In this document: piece after piece, positions 5,741-12,898 of the stretch
Numbering within the stretch: the stretch's first letter is position 1
How the letters are laid out: each line of letters starts with the position of its first letter
Assembly: GCA_021200345.1 (NCBI GenBank)
Contig: JAJQGR010000023.1
Span: 1-13,499, forward strand
Direction of reading: 5' to 3'
From: Lachnospiraceae bacterium
GTDB taxonomy: Bacteria > Bacillota > Clostridia > Lachnospirales > Lachnospiraceae
DNA length: 13,499 nucleotides
Position numbers and translations under genes: made by a program
The notes under the pieces: generated by a model
What the model was told of the DNA's origin: nothing
What the model saw: only the letters and a program-made list of their open reading frames with translations
The model's database searches: none

Positions 5741-5998
5741 ATGCATATCAGTTACAAACCGCTCTGGCATACACTGATCGAGCGGAATATGACAAAGGAA
5801 GAATTAAGGGTCGCCGCTGGCCTGACTTCAAATATGATCGCCAACATGGGAAAGGAAGGGAAGCATATCCGGATGGATACCCTTGCCCGTATCTGTGAGA
5901 CATTGCACTGCGATATCACGGATGTGATCGAGCTGGTCGACGACGAGCCTTCCAATGGAGGAAAAGCAAATGACCGAATTAAAACCAAGGATTCATGA
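5741..5998 (+). CDS. Small Xre-family helix-turn-helix regulator
   Basis: This 85-aa protein is a single HTH domain of the short Cro/CI type (YozG-like). The pattern is SYKPLWHTLIERNMTKEELR (about residues 4-23), VAAGLTSNMIANMGKEGKHI (about 24-43) and MDTLARICETLHCDITDVIEL (about 45-65), followed by an acidic, polar tail. Such proteins are common regulators in conjugative transposons. The start is ATG 5741 with AAGGA at about 5724-5728. Its 3' end overlaps the tnpV start by 29 bases and supplies the tnpV ribosome binding site, so the two are co-translated from the promoter at 5649-5677. It probably regulates its own promoter, although no clear operator was found there. Confidence 0.85.
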   Translation: MHISYKPLWHTLIERNMTKEELRVAAGLTSNMIANMGKEGKHIRMDTLARICETLHCDITDVIELVDDEPSNGGKANDRIKTKDS

Positions 5999-6353
5999 TG
6001 ATAACAATGGACTGGACTATGTGCTTGTAGGTGATTATTACATACCAGACCTGAAACTTCCGGAGGAGCGCCGTCCGATTGGGAAGTGGGGACGGATGCA
6101 CCGGGAGTACCTGAAGGAGAACCGGCCACTCCTCTACACCGACATGGTTATTACCGGCAAGCTCTGGACATACCTGGCAGATCTGAACGAGCAGGCGCAG
6201 ATCCGGCTGGAGCTGATCATCGAGCAGATGAAAGCTGCCGAGGGTGTGACTGAGGATTTAAAGCGCCGTGACTGGTGGGGCTGGGTACAGCGCATGGGAA
6301 ATATCCAGAACCGCGCCGAAGAAATCATCCGGGCAGAGATGATCTATAACTAA
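5970..6353 (+). CDS. tnpV: TnpV family transposon-encoded protein
   Basis: This 127-aa protein resembles TnpV of Tn4451-type and related clostridial mobile elements, which accompanies large serine recombinases and has been compared with excisionases. Recognisable blocks are YVLVGDYYIPDLKLPEE near the N-terminus, PIGKWGRMHREYLKENRP (about residues 35-53), a helical middle with LNEQAQIRLELIIEQM, and the end QRMGNIQNRAEEIIRAEMIYN. I chose ATG 5970 rather than 5955, because GGAGG at 5957-5961 is then correctly spaced; 5955 would place this site inside the coding sequence. A recombinase gene, usually nearby, is absent in this window, suggesting the TnpV module was carried along without its partner. 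A plus-strand terminator at 6639-6683 probably ends the transcript. Confidence 0.82.
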   Translation: MTELKPRIHDDNNGLDYVLVGDYYIPDLKLPEERRPIGKWGRMHREYLKENRPLLYTDMVITGKLWTYLADLNEQAQIRLELIIEQMKAAEGVTEDLKRRDWWGWVQRMGNIQNRAEEIIRAEMIYN

Positions 6354-6649
6354 CAGGTGCTTTTAAAAGTTCGACACCGGCAGAGGGCAAAATCCCCTCT
6401 TAGAATGCGTTAATTTGCGTTCTGTGTTGAAAATCGCGGCTCCGGAGTCAGTCTTTTCAAGCGCAAAATCCGTAAGGGTATAAATATATGGGTATGCCCC
6501 ATAGTGCGAAAACTGCGTTATTTGAAGATAGTTTTCCGGCTCCGGAAATCGGTATAAAATGCCACGCACCGGCGGCAACAACTTCATAGAGGAATAACAA
6601 GAGCGTCCAACCGTAACAGGCTGGGCGCTTTCGTATGTCCGGCAAAGGT
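6354..6649. other. Noncoding gap between tnpV and the convergent xre gene
   Basis: About 300 bases lie without a gene. They hold a small hairpin (AGAGGG 6382-6387 against CCCTCT 6395-6400), two copies of CGGCTCCGGA (6437-6446 and 6537-6546), AT-rich sequence around 6478-6510, and the imperfect dyad at 6603-6628. Reading frames across it lack ribosome binding sites and codon structure, so I regard it as noncoding mobile-element sequence, possibly an RNA or a recombination end. Confidence 0.4.
6603..6628 (-). terminator. Possible terminator of the 288-aa xre gene
   Basis: GCGTCCAACC (6603-6612) pairs with GGCTGGGCGC (6619-6628) with one A-C mismatch and one G-U pair. Read on the minus strand it is followed by only a moderately T-rich stretch (CTCTTGTTATT), so termination may be weak. 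Confidence 0.4.
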
Positions 6650-6683
6650 TTACTTCTTCCGCTTCCCTTTGCCGGATTTTTTC
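6639..6683 (+). terminator. Plus-strand terminator overlapping the 3' end of the convergent xre gene
   Basis: CCGGCAAAGG (6639-6648) pairs perfectly with CCTTTGCCGG (6666-6675) across a 17-base loop, and A plus six T residues follow at 6676-6682. It lies downstream of tnpV. The right arm falls inside the last codons (Lys/Gly-rich) of the opposing xre gene, so coding and termination signals share the same bases. Confidence 0.65.
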
Positions 6684-7516
6684 TTTGGGAAGGAAGCTGC
6701 CTTGCCACGCTGCCTAATATCTGAAGGAAACATGAGAGATCTTGCGCAAACGCGCTCGAATACTTTCCTGTCTTCCGATGGAATACTTTCATAATTAATT
6801 TGCAGCATTTGACAAACCAGGTACGCCCGCTTTTGGTTAACCGTTCCTTCGTAGCTAAGCGCCTTATTCATCATCTCCTGCACTTGTTCTGTAGTTGTAG
6901 CTGTGTCATGGTCTGGATCGGCGGTTGTGCGGTCTTTCTGATGCGCGGCGCGGATGTCCTTCACAATGGCGTCCAGATCATTATGAATGACATGACTGTA
7001 AAACATGTCCTCGCTGACCTGGGCCAGTTCCAGCGTTCGGACATTCAGGTCATTCTCCTCCGGAGAGTATTTTTCTACGATAGTCTGGCGCATTTTTTCC
7101 AGGAGTTGGTTCATATCGTTGATGTGCATATCCGCGATCCGGTCAACACAGATTTCGATATCTGTCATGAACTGAAGAAAACCCGGATGGAGCGCCATTT
7201 CACAGAGCAACCGGTTATTGATTCTTCCGTTGCTCAATAAATCGACCATATCGTCATTCAGATGCAGAGCCTGCAACTCTGTATTTGGATGATTTTTATT
7301 TTCAGACAGCCCCAGCAGATAGTCGGTGGAAACACCGTAAAACTTCGCGAGGGTAACGATGGCAAAGGGGCTGATGTCTTTGAAATCATTGGACTCATAA
7401 TTGCCCAGCGCGGAACGTGAGAGGCCGGTCTGTTCTGCCAGTTGTTCCAGGGTAAGGTGTTTATCGACTACCCGCAAATCCTTCAATCGTTCCTGTATGG
7501 TCAGCTTTACTTCCAT
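6650..7516 (-). CDS. Xre-family transcriptional regulator with long C-terminal domain
   Basis: This 288-aa protein has an N-terminal Cro/CI helix-turn-helix (about residues 6-70): QERLKDLRVVDKHLTLEQLAE, QTGLSRSALGNYESNDFKDISP and IVTLAKFYGVSTDYLLGLSE. The remaining ~215 residues are mainly helical and charged, with no domain I recognise, and end in a basic tail KKKSGKGKRKK. Regulators of this design are common in clostridial integrative elements. The ATG at 7516-7514 is preceded by GAAAGGAGAG on the minus strand. The upstream promoter overlaps a perfect ATTTCCA/TGGAAAT dyad, consistent with autorepression. It faces away from the two small genes on the right, so the gap between them may hold a divergent control region. 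Confidence 0.82.
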   Translation of the reverse strand: MEVKLTIQERLKDLRVVDKHLTLEQLAEQTGLSRSALGNYESNDFKDISPFAIVTLAKFYGVSTDYLLGLSENKNHPNTELQALHLNDDMVDLLSNGRINNRLLCEMALHPGFLQFMTDIEICVDRIADMHINDMNQLLEKMRQTIVEKYSPEENDLNVRTLELAQVSEDMFYSHVIHNDLDAIVKDIRAAHQKDRTTADPDHDTATTTEQVQEMMNKALSYEGTVNQKRAYLVCQMLQINYESIPSEDRKVFERVCARSLMFPSDIRQRGKAASFPKKKSGKGKRKK

Positions 7517-7893
7517 TTGCTTCTCTCCTTTCGGCGGCGCATTTTTCCTGTCCTCTCAGGAGATTATAGCAGATTTCCATAAGCGTGGAAATATTCTGTT
7601 TTCGGCGGTTTTTCCGATGTTTCGGATATACGGGAGAAGGCCGCTTTTTTTAGTATGATGGCTTCACTGAATTGATGAACCTTGACAACTGAACAGCGGG
7701 CTGTGAGTGGCATATGCTCTCCGGGGAAGTGACGCGATGACATGAGCGCACCAAAGGGAGCAATACGCCGGGGTGTGATTCCCGGGCAGGAAGATTGTAG
7801 CAGCTTTGTGTAACGTAACTTTTAAACAGGGTGGCTGAATGTGGCTGCCCACCACAGGGGGCCGTGATACCGGCTCCGGAAATGGAGGAATTT
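7517..7893. other. Divergent control region between the xre gene and the small plus-strand genes
   Basis: No gene is supported here. Features seen are the xre promoter/operator (7563-7592), a TCCGA/TCGGA dyad (7613-7626), a T-run after CCGC (7645-7651), TTGACAACTGAA at 7682-7693 sharing ACAACTGAA with the leader at 5269, and a CGGG/CCCG hairpin around 7772-7787. CCGGCTCCGGAAAT at 7870-7883 repeats 6536-6549. The plus-strand transcript of the small genes probably has a long structured leader, but I could not place a convincing -35/-10 pair. Confidence 0.4.
7563..7592 (-). promoter_or_regulatory. xre promoter with palindromic operator
   Basis: On the minus strand an extended -10, TGCTATAAT (7571-7563), is paired with TTTCCA (7591-7586) at 17-base spacing. 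The plus-strand sequence ATTTCCA (7573-7579), six bases, TGGAAAT (7586-7592) is a perfect 7-bp dyad covering the -35 and spacer. A repressor bound there would block the promoter, most simply the Xre protein itself. Confidence 0.6.
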
Positions 7894-8196
7894 ATGAGAC
7901 TGAATATTTTTGAGAAGTATGTGCTGTATTACTATGGCTGCCCCAGCCACAAGAACACAGTGGAACGGTTGAAATACCTGACCAGCTTTATGGTTGACCC
8001 GGAGGGGAAGCGCCGGATGCTGGCATTGCTTAAAAAGATCGACACGGAGGAATTTGCGGAATGGTATCCCTGCTGTTACCGGATCACGCGAAATGAGATC
8101 AGAGATTATGATAAAGCTGTCCGGTCTGTGCGCTTGATTGAAGCCGATGAAGATTATCTGTGTGACGAGGAGGATTTATATGACGAGGCTGTCTAA
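7894..8196 (+). CDS. Small conjugative-transposon-associated protein (unknown function)
   Basis: This 100-aa protein starts MRLNIFEKYVLYYYGC and is helical with many aromatic residues, then an acidic C-terminus (EADEDYLCDEEDLYDEAV). Size, position and the N-terminal pattern loosely recall small transposon-transfer-assisting (TTRAP-like) proteins of CTn elements, but I cannot confirm the family. The ATG at 7894 follows GGAGG at 7884-7888; an earlier start at 7831 lacks such a site. Its end overlaps the next gene by 17 bases, and its acidic end provides the GAGGAGG ribosome binding site of that gene, so the two form one translation unit. No signal peptide or metal motif is evident. Confidence 0.68.
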   Translation: MRLNIFEKYVLYYYGCPSHKNTVERLKYLTSFMVDPEGKRRMLALLKKIDTEEFAEWYPCCYRITRNEIRDYDKAVRSVRLIEADEDYLCDEEDLYDEAV

Positions 8197-8485
8197 GTAT
8201 GAGAAAGAAACGATCATCAACTTTAATGAGAGCGAGAAGGAAGCCACAATCTACACGTTCAACGCGAGTCTGAACCGTAGGCTCGCGGAGTTTAGCCGGT
8301 GCTACCCTTCTCTCTGCTATCTGACACGAAGCACTGCCGAGGGAAGTGTGACTTACACGATTGACAAATCACGGCTGTCGATCCGGCTTGTGCCGCCGTA
8401 CAGCGAGGATCGGAAAGCCGCCGCACGGGAGTATGCAAAGGAACACGGATTTCGGGTCGTCAATCCTGAAAAGAAAATTGCCTGA
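8180..8485 (+). CDS. Small conserved conjugative-transposon protein (MTRLSKYEKE family)
   Basis: This 101-aa protein opens MTRLSKYEKETIINFNESEKEA and continues with AEFSRCYPSLCYL and a C-terminal beta-rich, basic segment. I recognise the TKLSKYEQETI-type N-terminus from small proteins of Tn1549-like and related clostridial elements, which databases label variously without experimental support. The ATG at 8180 has GAGGAGG at 8167-8173 and overlaps the preceding gene by 17 bases. A 12-bp perfect hairpin (8509-8537) follows, closing the two-gene unit. Function is unknown; a small DNA- or nucleoprotein-associated role is only a guess from its basic composition. Confidence 0.72.
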   Translation: MTRLSKYEKETIINFNESEKEATIYTFNASLNRRLAEFSRCYPSLCYLTRSTAEGSVTYTIDKSRLSIRLVPPYSEDRKAAAREYAKEHGFRVVNPEKKIA

Positions 8486-8508
8486 TCTTGTGACGGGCAG
8501 GATGTTGA

Positions 8509-8537
8509 CCTCAAGTTCCCTTTTGGGGAACTTGAGG
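8509..8537 (+). terminator. Perfect 12-bp hairpin closing the two-gene unit
   Basis: CCTCAAGTTCCC (8509-8520) pairs exactly with GGGAACTTGAGG (8526-8537) around a 5-base loop. The following ATTTTC is a short T-rich tail, so termination is likely but may be incomplete. It marks the boundary between the mobile-element genes and the AT-rich operon. Confidence 0.65.
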
Positions 8538-8863
8538 ATTTTCAGGATGGTTTGTCAAATAAATGAACTGATAACGCAAGTTGACGAAGTGATGTAGAAT
8601 GAAATGAATATGCAAGAAATGTTGAAAATATGCGAATTCGTAGATTGAAAAAGCACCATCCATGCGGTATCATAATAAAGAAAACCGACAACTCGTCAGA
8701 GTATGAAGTATAGTCCCGGAATTTTTAAGATGTATTATTTTTCTGTACATGGATGCAAAATTTGCACAGAAAAATGATATATTTCCTTTAATATAGACAG
8801 AATGTGTCTAACTGAGCTGATATAATATCAGTAAACAGGCCAACATCTTAGGTAGGAGGTGCC
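8538..8863. promoter_or_regulatory. Control region of the WYL operon with nested palindromes
   Basis: These ~325 bases hold no gene but three dyads in the 100 bases before the WYL start. The first is TATTATTTTTCTGT (8733-8746) against ACAGAAAAATGATA (8766-8779), 13 of 14 positions pairing, with a perfect palindrome TGCAAAATTTGCA (8754-8766) at its right inner edge. The second is TAGACA-N5-TGTCTA (8794-8810). The third is CTGATATAATATCAG (8817-8831), a perfect palindrome containing an extended -10, TGATATAAT. No good -35 is present at 17 bases. The part from 8541 to 8730 is plain AT-rich sequence. Confidence 0.6.
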
Positions 8864-9814
8864 ATGGGAAACTTAAAAGAAGATAAGGCAGACAGGGTTC
8901 TTGGAATATATACGAAGCTGATGAATGGATACTTGATTAACAAGACCGAGGAAGCGCAGCGATACGGCGTGAATGAACGCAGTATTCAAAGAGATTTGGA
9001 CAGTATCCGCAATTATCTGGAAAATGATTCCGAGAATGCAGGTTTTATAAACACGATTGTTTATGATCGAATTGCAAAAGGATATCACTTGGAACAGATT
9101 TATAAAACGAAACTCACTAACAGTGAGGTCTTGGCGGTTTGCAAAATTTTATTAGACAGCAGGGCGTTTACAAAGAATGAAATGAAAGATATTCTTGACA
9201 GGCTGGTGGAATGCTGTGTTCCGAAGTCCAATCAAAGAGTGGTTGCTGATTTAATCAGCAATGAAGCATTTCATTATGTGGAGCCTCGTCATAGAACTGT
9301 ATTTATTGATAAGATGTGGGATATTGGACAGGCTATTCGCGAGTGCAGATACATAGAGATTGACTATCTAAGAACAAAAGACAAAACTGTGGTGAAGCGC
9401 AAGCTGAAACCAGTGGCCATTATGTTTTCAGAATATTATTTCTATTTGACAGCGTTTATTGATGATGAAAATGTTCGAAAAGATTTCGATGTTTTGAATG
9501 ACTCATCTCCTACAATCTACCGAATTGACCGGATTAAAAACTTGGAAGTGCTGGATGAACGCTTTCACATTCCATATAGCAGTCGTTTTGAGGAAGGAGA
9601 ATTTCGGAAAAGAGTCCAGTTTATGTATGGCGGAACGCTGCAAAAGGTGAAATTCCAGTATTCCGGCACGGATATAGATGCGGTACTGGATCGGCTTCCA
9701 ACGGCACAAATATTGTCTGAAGAAGATGGCGTTTATACGGTCAGTGCAGAAGTGTTTGGTAAGGGAATTGATATGTGGTTAAGAAGTCAAGGGGAAAATA
9801 TTCGTGTGCTTTAA
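8864..9814 (+). CDS. WYL-domain transcriptional regulator
   Basis: This 316-aa protein has the usual three-part design. An HTH_11/DeoR-like winged helix (about residues 8-57) carries GVNERSIQRDLDSIRNYL as the recognition region. The WYL domain (about 145-225) contains RYIEIDYLRTKD, KRKLKPVAIMF, YYFYLTAF and ends with YRIDRIKNLEVL. A C-terminal WCX extension (about 245-316) follows. WYL domains bind nucleic acid or nucleotide ligands, and regulators of this design (BrxR, CapW) repress many anti-phage systems. ATG 8864 is preceded by a perfect AGGAGGT (8854-8860). The gene leads an AT-rich operon: the next gene begins 34 bases after its stop. The three palindromes upstream are candidate sites for autoregulation. 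The call as WYL regulator is firm; the role in defence is inference from context. Confidence 0.92.
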   Translation: MGNLKEDKADRVLGIYTKLMNGYLINKTEEAQRYGVNERSIQRDLDSIRNYLENDSENAGFINTIVYDRIAKGYHLEQIYKTKLTNSEVLAVCKILLDSRAFTKNEMKDILDRLVECCVPKSNQRVVADLISNEAFHYVEPRHRTVFIDKMWDIGQAIRECRYIEIDYLRTKDKTVVKRKLKPVAIMFSEYYFYLTAFIDDENVRKDFDVLNDSSPTIYRIDRIKNLEVLDERFHIPYSSRFEEGEFRKRVQFMYGGTLQKVKFQYSGTDIDAVLDRLPTAQILSEEDGVYTVSAEVFGKGIDMWLRSQGENIRVL

Positions 9815-9848
9815 AAAGCGGTTTAATATAAAATTAGGAGAAAACACG

Positions 9849-11129
9849 ATGTTAGATAAGTACAGAACTATACATGACGAATATGAGAACGGTGAAAAGA
9901 AATTCAAAAATAATTTGAATGATCTTTCGCTTGCGGTAGATGAAGTTCAGGATCACGCCAGCAATACGCTTGATGATCTTAATAATATTCATATTATTAT
10001 TTCGGATATAGACAAGCAATTTGAAGAAAAAACCGGTATAACGAATCTCAAAGATATGGCCTTTTTATGGGGCGCGGTTGCGATACAATGTGTTCGCTGG
10101 ATATTGATTCCAACTTTGGATATAGAGACACTGACTCCAACCACGGAAGATCGCAAGGATAGTGCTTCAGAAGGCAAGAAAGATCAGACCGCTACAGGAA
10201 AGCAACTGGATAAAATGAAGGATGAAAGAGAAAAACAGCGATTTCCGGATAAAAGAAATATCATATTATTGCCTGTGCCGTATGATGCAATGAAGGGAAC
10301 CGAGGATATTGTTATCGAAGGAGTGACGCCTTATGGGAAGCAAATATACAGTAAAAATCATCATTCCGCTACACTCGGACATGATCCAATAATTGGCCAG
10401 GTAATAGGTACATCTAATATTATGACGAGATCTATTACTTTTCACGATGAGATTTTAACTACAAGAAGGGTCGTGATTCCGTCGGGCAGAACTCAAGTCG
10501 TTGTAAATGATCCTTATTCATTAAAAATAATGGTTGAAGAAGTTGTCGAGTCAGTGCAAGAAGATAAAGAGAGAATTACGGCAGCTTTGATAAAAGAAAA
10601 TTTACATCTACAATCTGATAAATATACCAAAACGGGGCTTCCTATACCGGTTTTATCAGCAGAACTACAACAAAAACTTTTGGATAAAAAATGGAACAGC
10701 AAGGAGCTAGAAGATATATTAAGTGGAGCAGTCAAAGGGATTGCCTATAATTATGTTGTAGCAATGATAATAAACACGATTGTTGGAACGCTTCATGGAT
10801 TTTGCTATAATGAAAAGAAGGATGAAAACGAAAAATTATACAGCGTGAGGACACGAAAAGTTGTGGCAACATCTAATGTGATAGCAGAAGCCATCAATAT
10901 TGGTGCTGTTGCCGGCGGAAGTGTATCAGGTGTAATTAGTGGTAATCCGGATTTGATCAAAAAGTCAGTAAGTTATTTGGATATTGGTGGAATAATTGAA
11001 GCAATTCATCAAGTGTTTAAAAGCAAGAAGCTTCAGGAAAATATCCGTAGAGAATTTTTAGAGCAAGAACTCTTTGCTCATTTCACTGATAAAAAATATT
11101 CGTTTTTGGAGGAATCGTATTATGAGTAA
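9849..11129 (+). CDS. Unrecognised 426-aa protein with hydrophobic segments and a TLGHDP motif
   Basis: I do not recognise this family. The N-terminus (about residues 1-60) is helical and charged and may form a coiled coil (DLSLAVDEVQDHASNTLDDLNN). A hydrophobic segment follows at 70-88 (MAFLWGAVAIQCVRWILIP). After a charged, low-complexity linker (about 95-135) comes HHSATLGHDPIIGQVIGTSNI (171-191), whose His/Asp/Gly residues look like a functional motif. Further hydrophobic stretches lie at 298-318 (IAYNYVVAMIINTIVGTLHGF) and 344-363 (VIAEAINIGAVAGGSVSGVI), and LDIGG at 377-381 precedes a charged tail. A membrane location is possible. AGGAG (9836-9840) supports ATG 9849. The end overlaps the next gene by eight bases (ATGAGTAA), so the two proteins are probably made together and may interact. 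Confidence 0.7.
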   Translation: MLDKYRTIHDEYENGEKKFKNNLNDLSLAVDEVQDHASNTLDDLNNIHIIISDIDKQFEEKTGITNLKDMAFLWGAVAIQCVRWILIPTLDIETLTPTTEDRKDSASEGKKDQTATGKQLDKMKDEREKQRFPDKRNIILLPVPYDAMKGTEDIVIEGVTPYGKQIYSKNHHSATLGHDPIIGQVIGTSNIMTRSITFHDEILTTRRVVIPSGRTQVVVNDPYSLKIMVEEVVESVQEDKERITAALIKENLHLQSDKYTKTGLPIPVLSAELQQKLLDKKWNSKELEDILSGAVKGIAYNYVVAMIINTIVGTLHGFCYNEKKDENEKLYSVRTRKVVATSNVIAEAINIGAVAGGSVSGVISGNPDLIKKSVSYLDIGGIIEAIHQVFKSKKLQENIRREFLEQELFAHFTDKKYSFLEESYYE

Positions 11130-12849
11130 AAAGAATGTATACAATCAAGGTGTGGAATCTGGGCTAAAGGTTGCTACAAAGATAATGGAACAAGAAGTCG
11201 AGGCCATGAACTATCTGAAATCAAAGATAGATTTAATTGGTGATGGCCAGAACGAAATGAGTTCCGCTGTTTATAAATTGATTGAGAATGCAGATGAGAA
11301 TGAGATACACAAAATCTTTGGTATCTGCAATCCGGTACGTCCGGTTGACCTTGAGGATCATGAGAAAAAATTATTATTGAATTTAATCGCAAGTCTTTGC
11401 AAGGCCGGTATAAACAATAACCAAAAGCTTTTTTATAATAACCTGAGACATCATTTAAATCTTCCAGGATATGAACCGGATGGAAATTGTGATTACAGAA
11501 GCATTGAATCAATAGAAACAGTCAGGTCAATCAAAGTTATTGCAAAAGCGATAAGAATTTTTCTTTTCTTAGCTGAGAACAATATGGACGATGTTTATGC
11601 CTATGAAGAAAGTATATTCTCTCACTTTGAGTTAAGATCATTCGATGAAATTGATGCAGTTATTGAGTTCTTGTATTGCCTTTTCGGAGAAGATGGATTA
11701 ATTGAGATATATGGAGATTATGAGAGTGAAGGAGAAATTAAGGATTTATCTTATCTACATGTAGAGAAGAAGGATAATCTGAAAATCAGCAATGAATGTG
11801 CACAGATTTATTTCAAAGACATGTACATTGCTGATGACAGTCGAAAATATATAGAGTCTGCGTCCTATGTCGTTTATAATGATTTTAAAAATATCGTTGG
11901 TATACATAAGACGACGGGAAAGCGTCAAATTATATTTGAAGCGTCTGATTCGGATGAAGCTAAGGCTATTATGAAAAAAAGAAGGATTGCTTCATATGCG
12001 GATATTATTTATTATGCCGTAGGGAATGATATATATTTTTATAACTTAGATACACAAAAAGGGGGAATCATTTTTTCGATTGAACAGATAAAGGATTCCG
12101 ATGGTAAAGTATATGCGATATCAGAGCTATTTATTTATCAGTCGGAGAAATTAATTTATAAGAACGGATATCGTTATTATGTGAAGGATTTGGAGGATGT
12201 ATCTGAAGCAACTATTAAAATGGATGTCAGTGCAGAAGGCCGGTGTTTTTTGCATGGAGACTATCTATATTATGTTGATACAGCGAATGATATAGATGAT
12301 TTTCTCAATGAAAAGGAATTAACTATAAAATATCAGATTATGAAGTGCAGCGTCCACACAGGGCAGTCAATGAATGTATCTGTGGCATTTGGAAAACATA
12401 AAATGATGGATGGCATATATCAGGTATATGAATTAGAATCTGAAGGTATATTCAGTCATTATTATTATGTTATTTATGGATATCAGTCAGTGACGAGCAC
12501 AGACAGAGTGGGATTTAAGTGTTCATATTTTGATATTAATGAATCAGGTTCTGCGAAGGAACATAATTTTTTTATTTGGCACTCTCTTGTTTATCAAATA
12601 GAACAATACAAGGATAGCTTAATTTATGTTGATGCAGGAAAAGGATTTGCATTAGTAAGGCACACAATTCTTGATGATAAAAAGAAAGTATTAGTAAAGA
12701 AATATGGGACTACTGAAAAAGCTTCCCTATCTGATAAATTTTACCTCGGCAAAGGGATGTTTCAAAAGCCGGAAAGATACATGAGTTTGGGGTGCTGGTT
12801 GTGGATTAAAGAACCAGGAAAACGTATGGGAAGGGTGATTTCGATTTAA
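11122..12849 (+). CDS. Unrecognised 575-aa protein: helical N-domain plus propeller-like beta repeats
   Basis: No family is recognised with certainty. Residues 1-205 are mainly helical: an amphipathic start (VESGLKVATKIMEQEVEAMNYL), DHEKKLLLNLIASLCKAG (79-96), RSIKVIAKAIRIFLFLAENNMDD (135-157) and DEIDAVIEFLYCLFGEDGLIEIYG (175-198), a layout that recalls TerB-like helical bundles without their metal-binding acidic signature. From about 245 onwards the sequence is beta-rich and aromatic, with recurring YY/IYF strands about 40-50 residues apart (IIYYAVGNDIYFYNLD, LIYKNGYRYYVKDLED, FLHGDYLYYVDTAND, YYYVIYGYQ, SLIYVDAGKG), as in beta-propellers of the DUF5050 type. No signal peptide is seen. TTGGAGGAA (11106-11114) supports ATG 11122. 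The eight-base overlap with the upstream gene indicates coupled translation. It may be a sensor or scaffold; that is inference. Confidence 0.7.
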   Translation: MSKKNVYNQGVESGLKVATKIMEQEVEAMNYLKSKIDLIGDGQNEMSSAVYKLIENADENEIHKIFGICNPVRPVDLEDHEKKLLLNLIASLCKAGINNNQKLFYNNLRHHLNLPGYEPDGNCDYRSIESIETVRSIKVIAKAIRIFLFLAENNMDDVYAYEESIFSHFELRSFDEIDAVIEFLYCLFGEDGLIEIYGDYESEGEIKDLSYLHVEKKDNLKISNECAQIYFKDMYIADDSRKYIESASYVVYNDFKNIVGIHKTTGKRQIIFEASDSDEAKAIMKKRRIASYADIIYYAVGNDIYFYNLDTQKGGIIFSIEQIKDSDGKVYAISELFIYQSEKLIYKNGYRYYVKDLEDVSEATIKMDVSAEGRCFLHGDYLYYVDTANDIDDFLNEKELTIKYQIMKCSVHTGQSMNVSVAFGKHKMMDGIYQVYELESEGIFSHYYYVIYGYQSVTSTDRVGFKCSYFDINESGSAKEHNFFIWHSLVYQIEQYKDSLIYVDAGKGFALVRHTILDDKKKVLVKKYGTTEKASLSDKFYLGKGMFQKPERYMSLGCWLWIKEPGKRMGRVISI

Positions 12850-12898
12850 AGGTGGTTAGAAGTGAAAATCCGTTTTTTGAAAGAGGTATAATATAATA

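Noticed and set aside
6800..7240. 146-codon open frame on the plus strand
   Set aside because: It lies wholly opposite the well-supported 288-aa Xre gene, has no ribosome binding site, and its residue composition is that of a complementary-strand shadow.
7682..7720. TTGACA at 7682 as the -35 of the small plus-strand genes
   Set aside because: No -10-like sequence lies at 16-18 bases; the nearest TAT-containing hexamer is too far away.
12877..12897. TTGAAA and TATAAT as a complete promoter for the cysteine-rich gene
   Set aside because: The two boxes are only a few bases apart, far short of 17, and the -10 would place the transcript start at or after the ATG.
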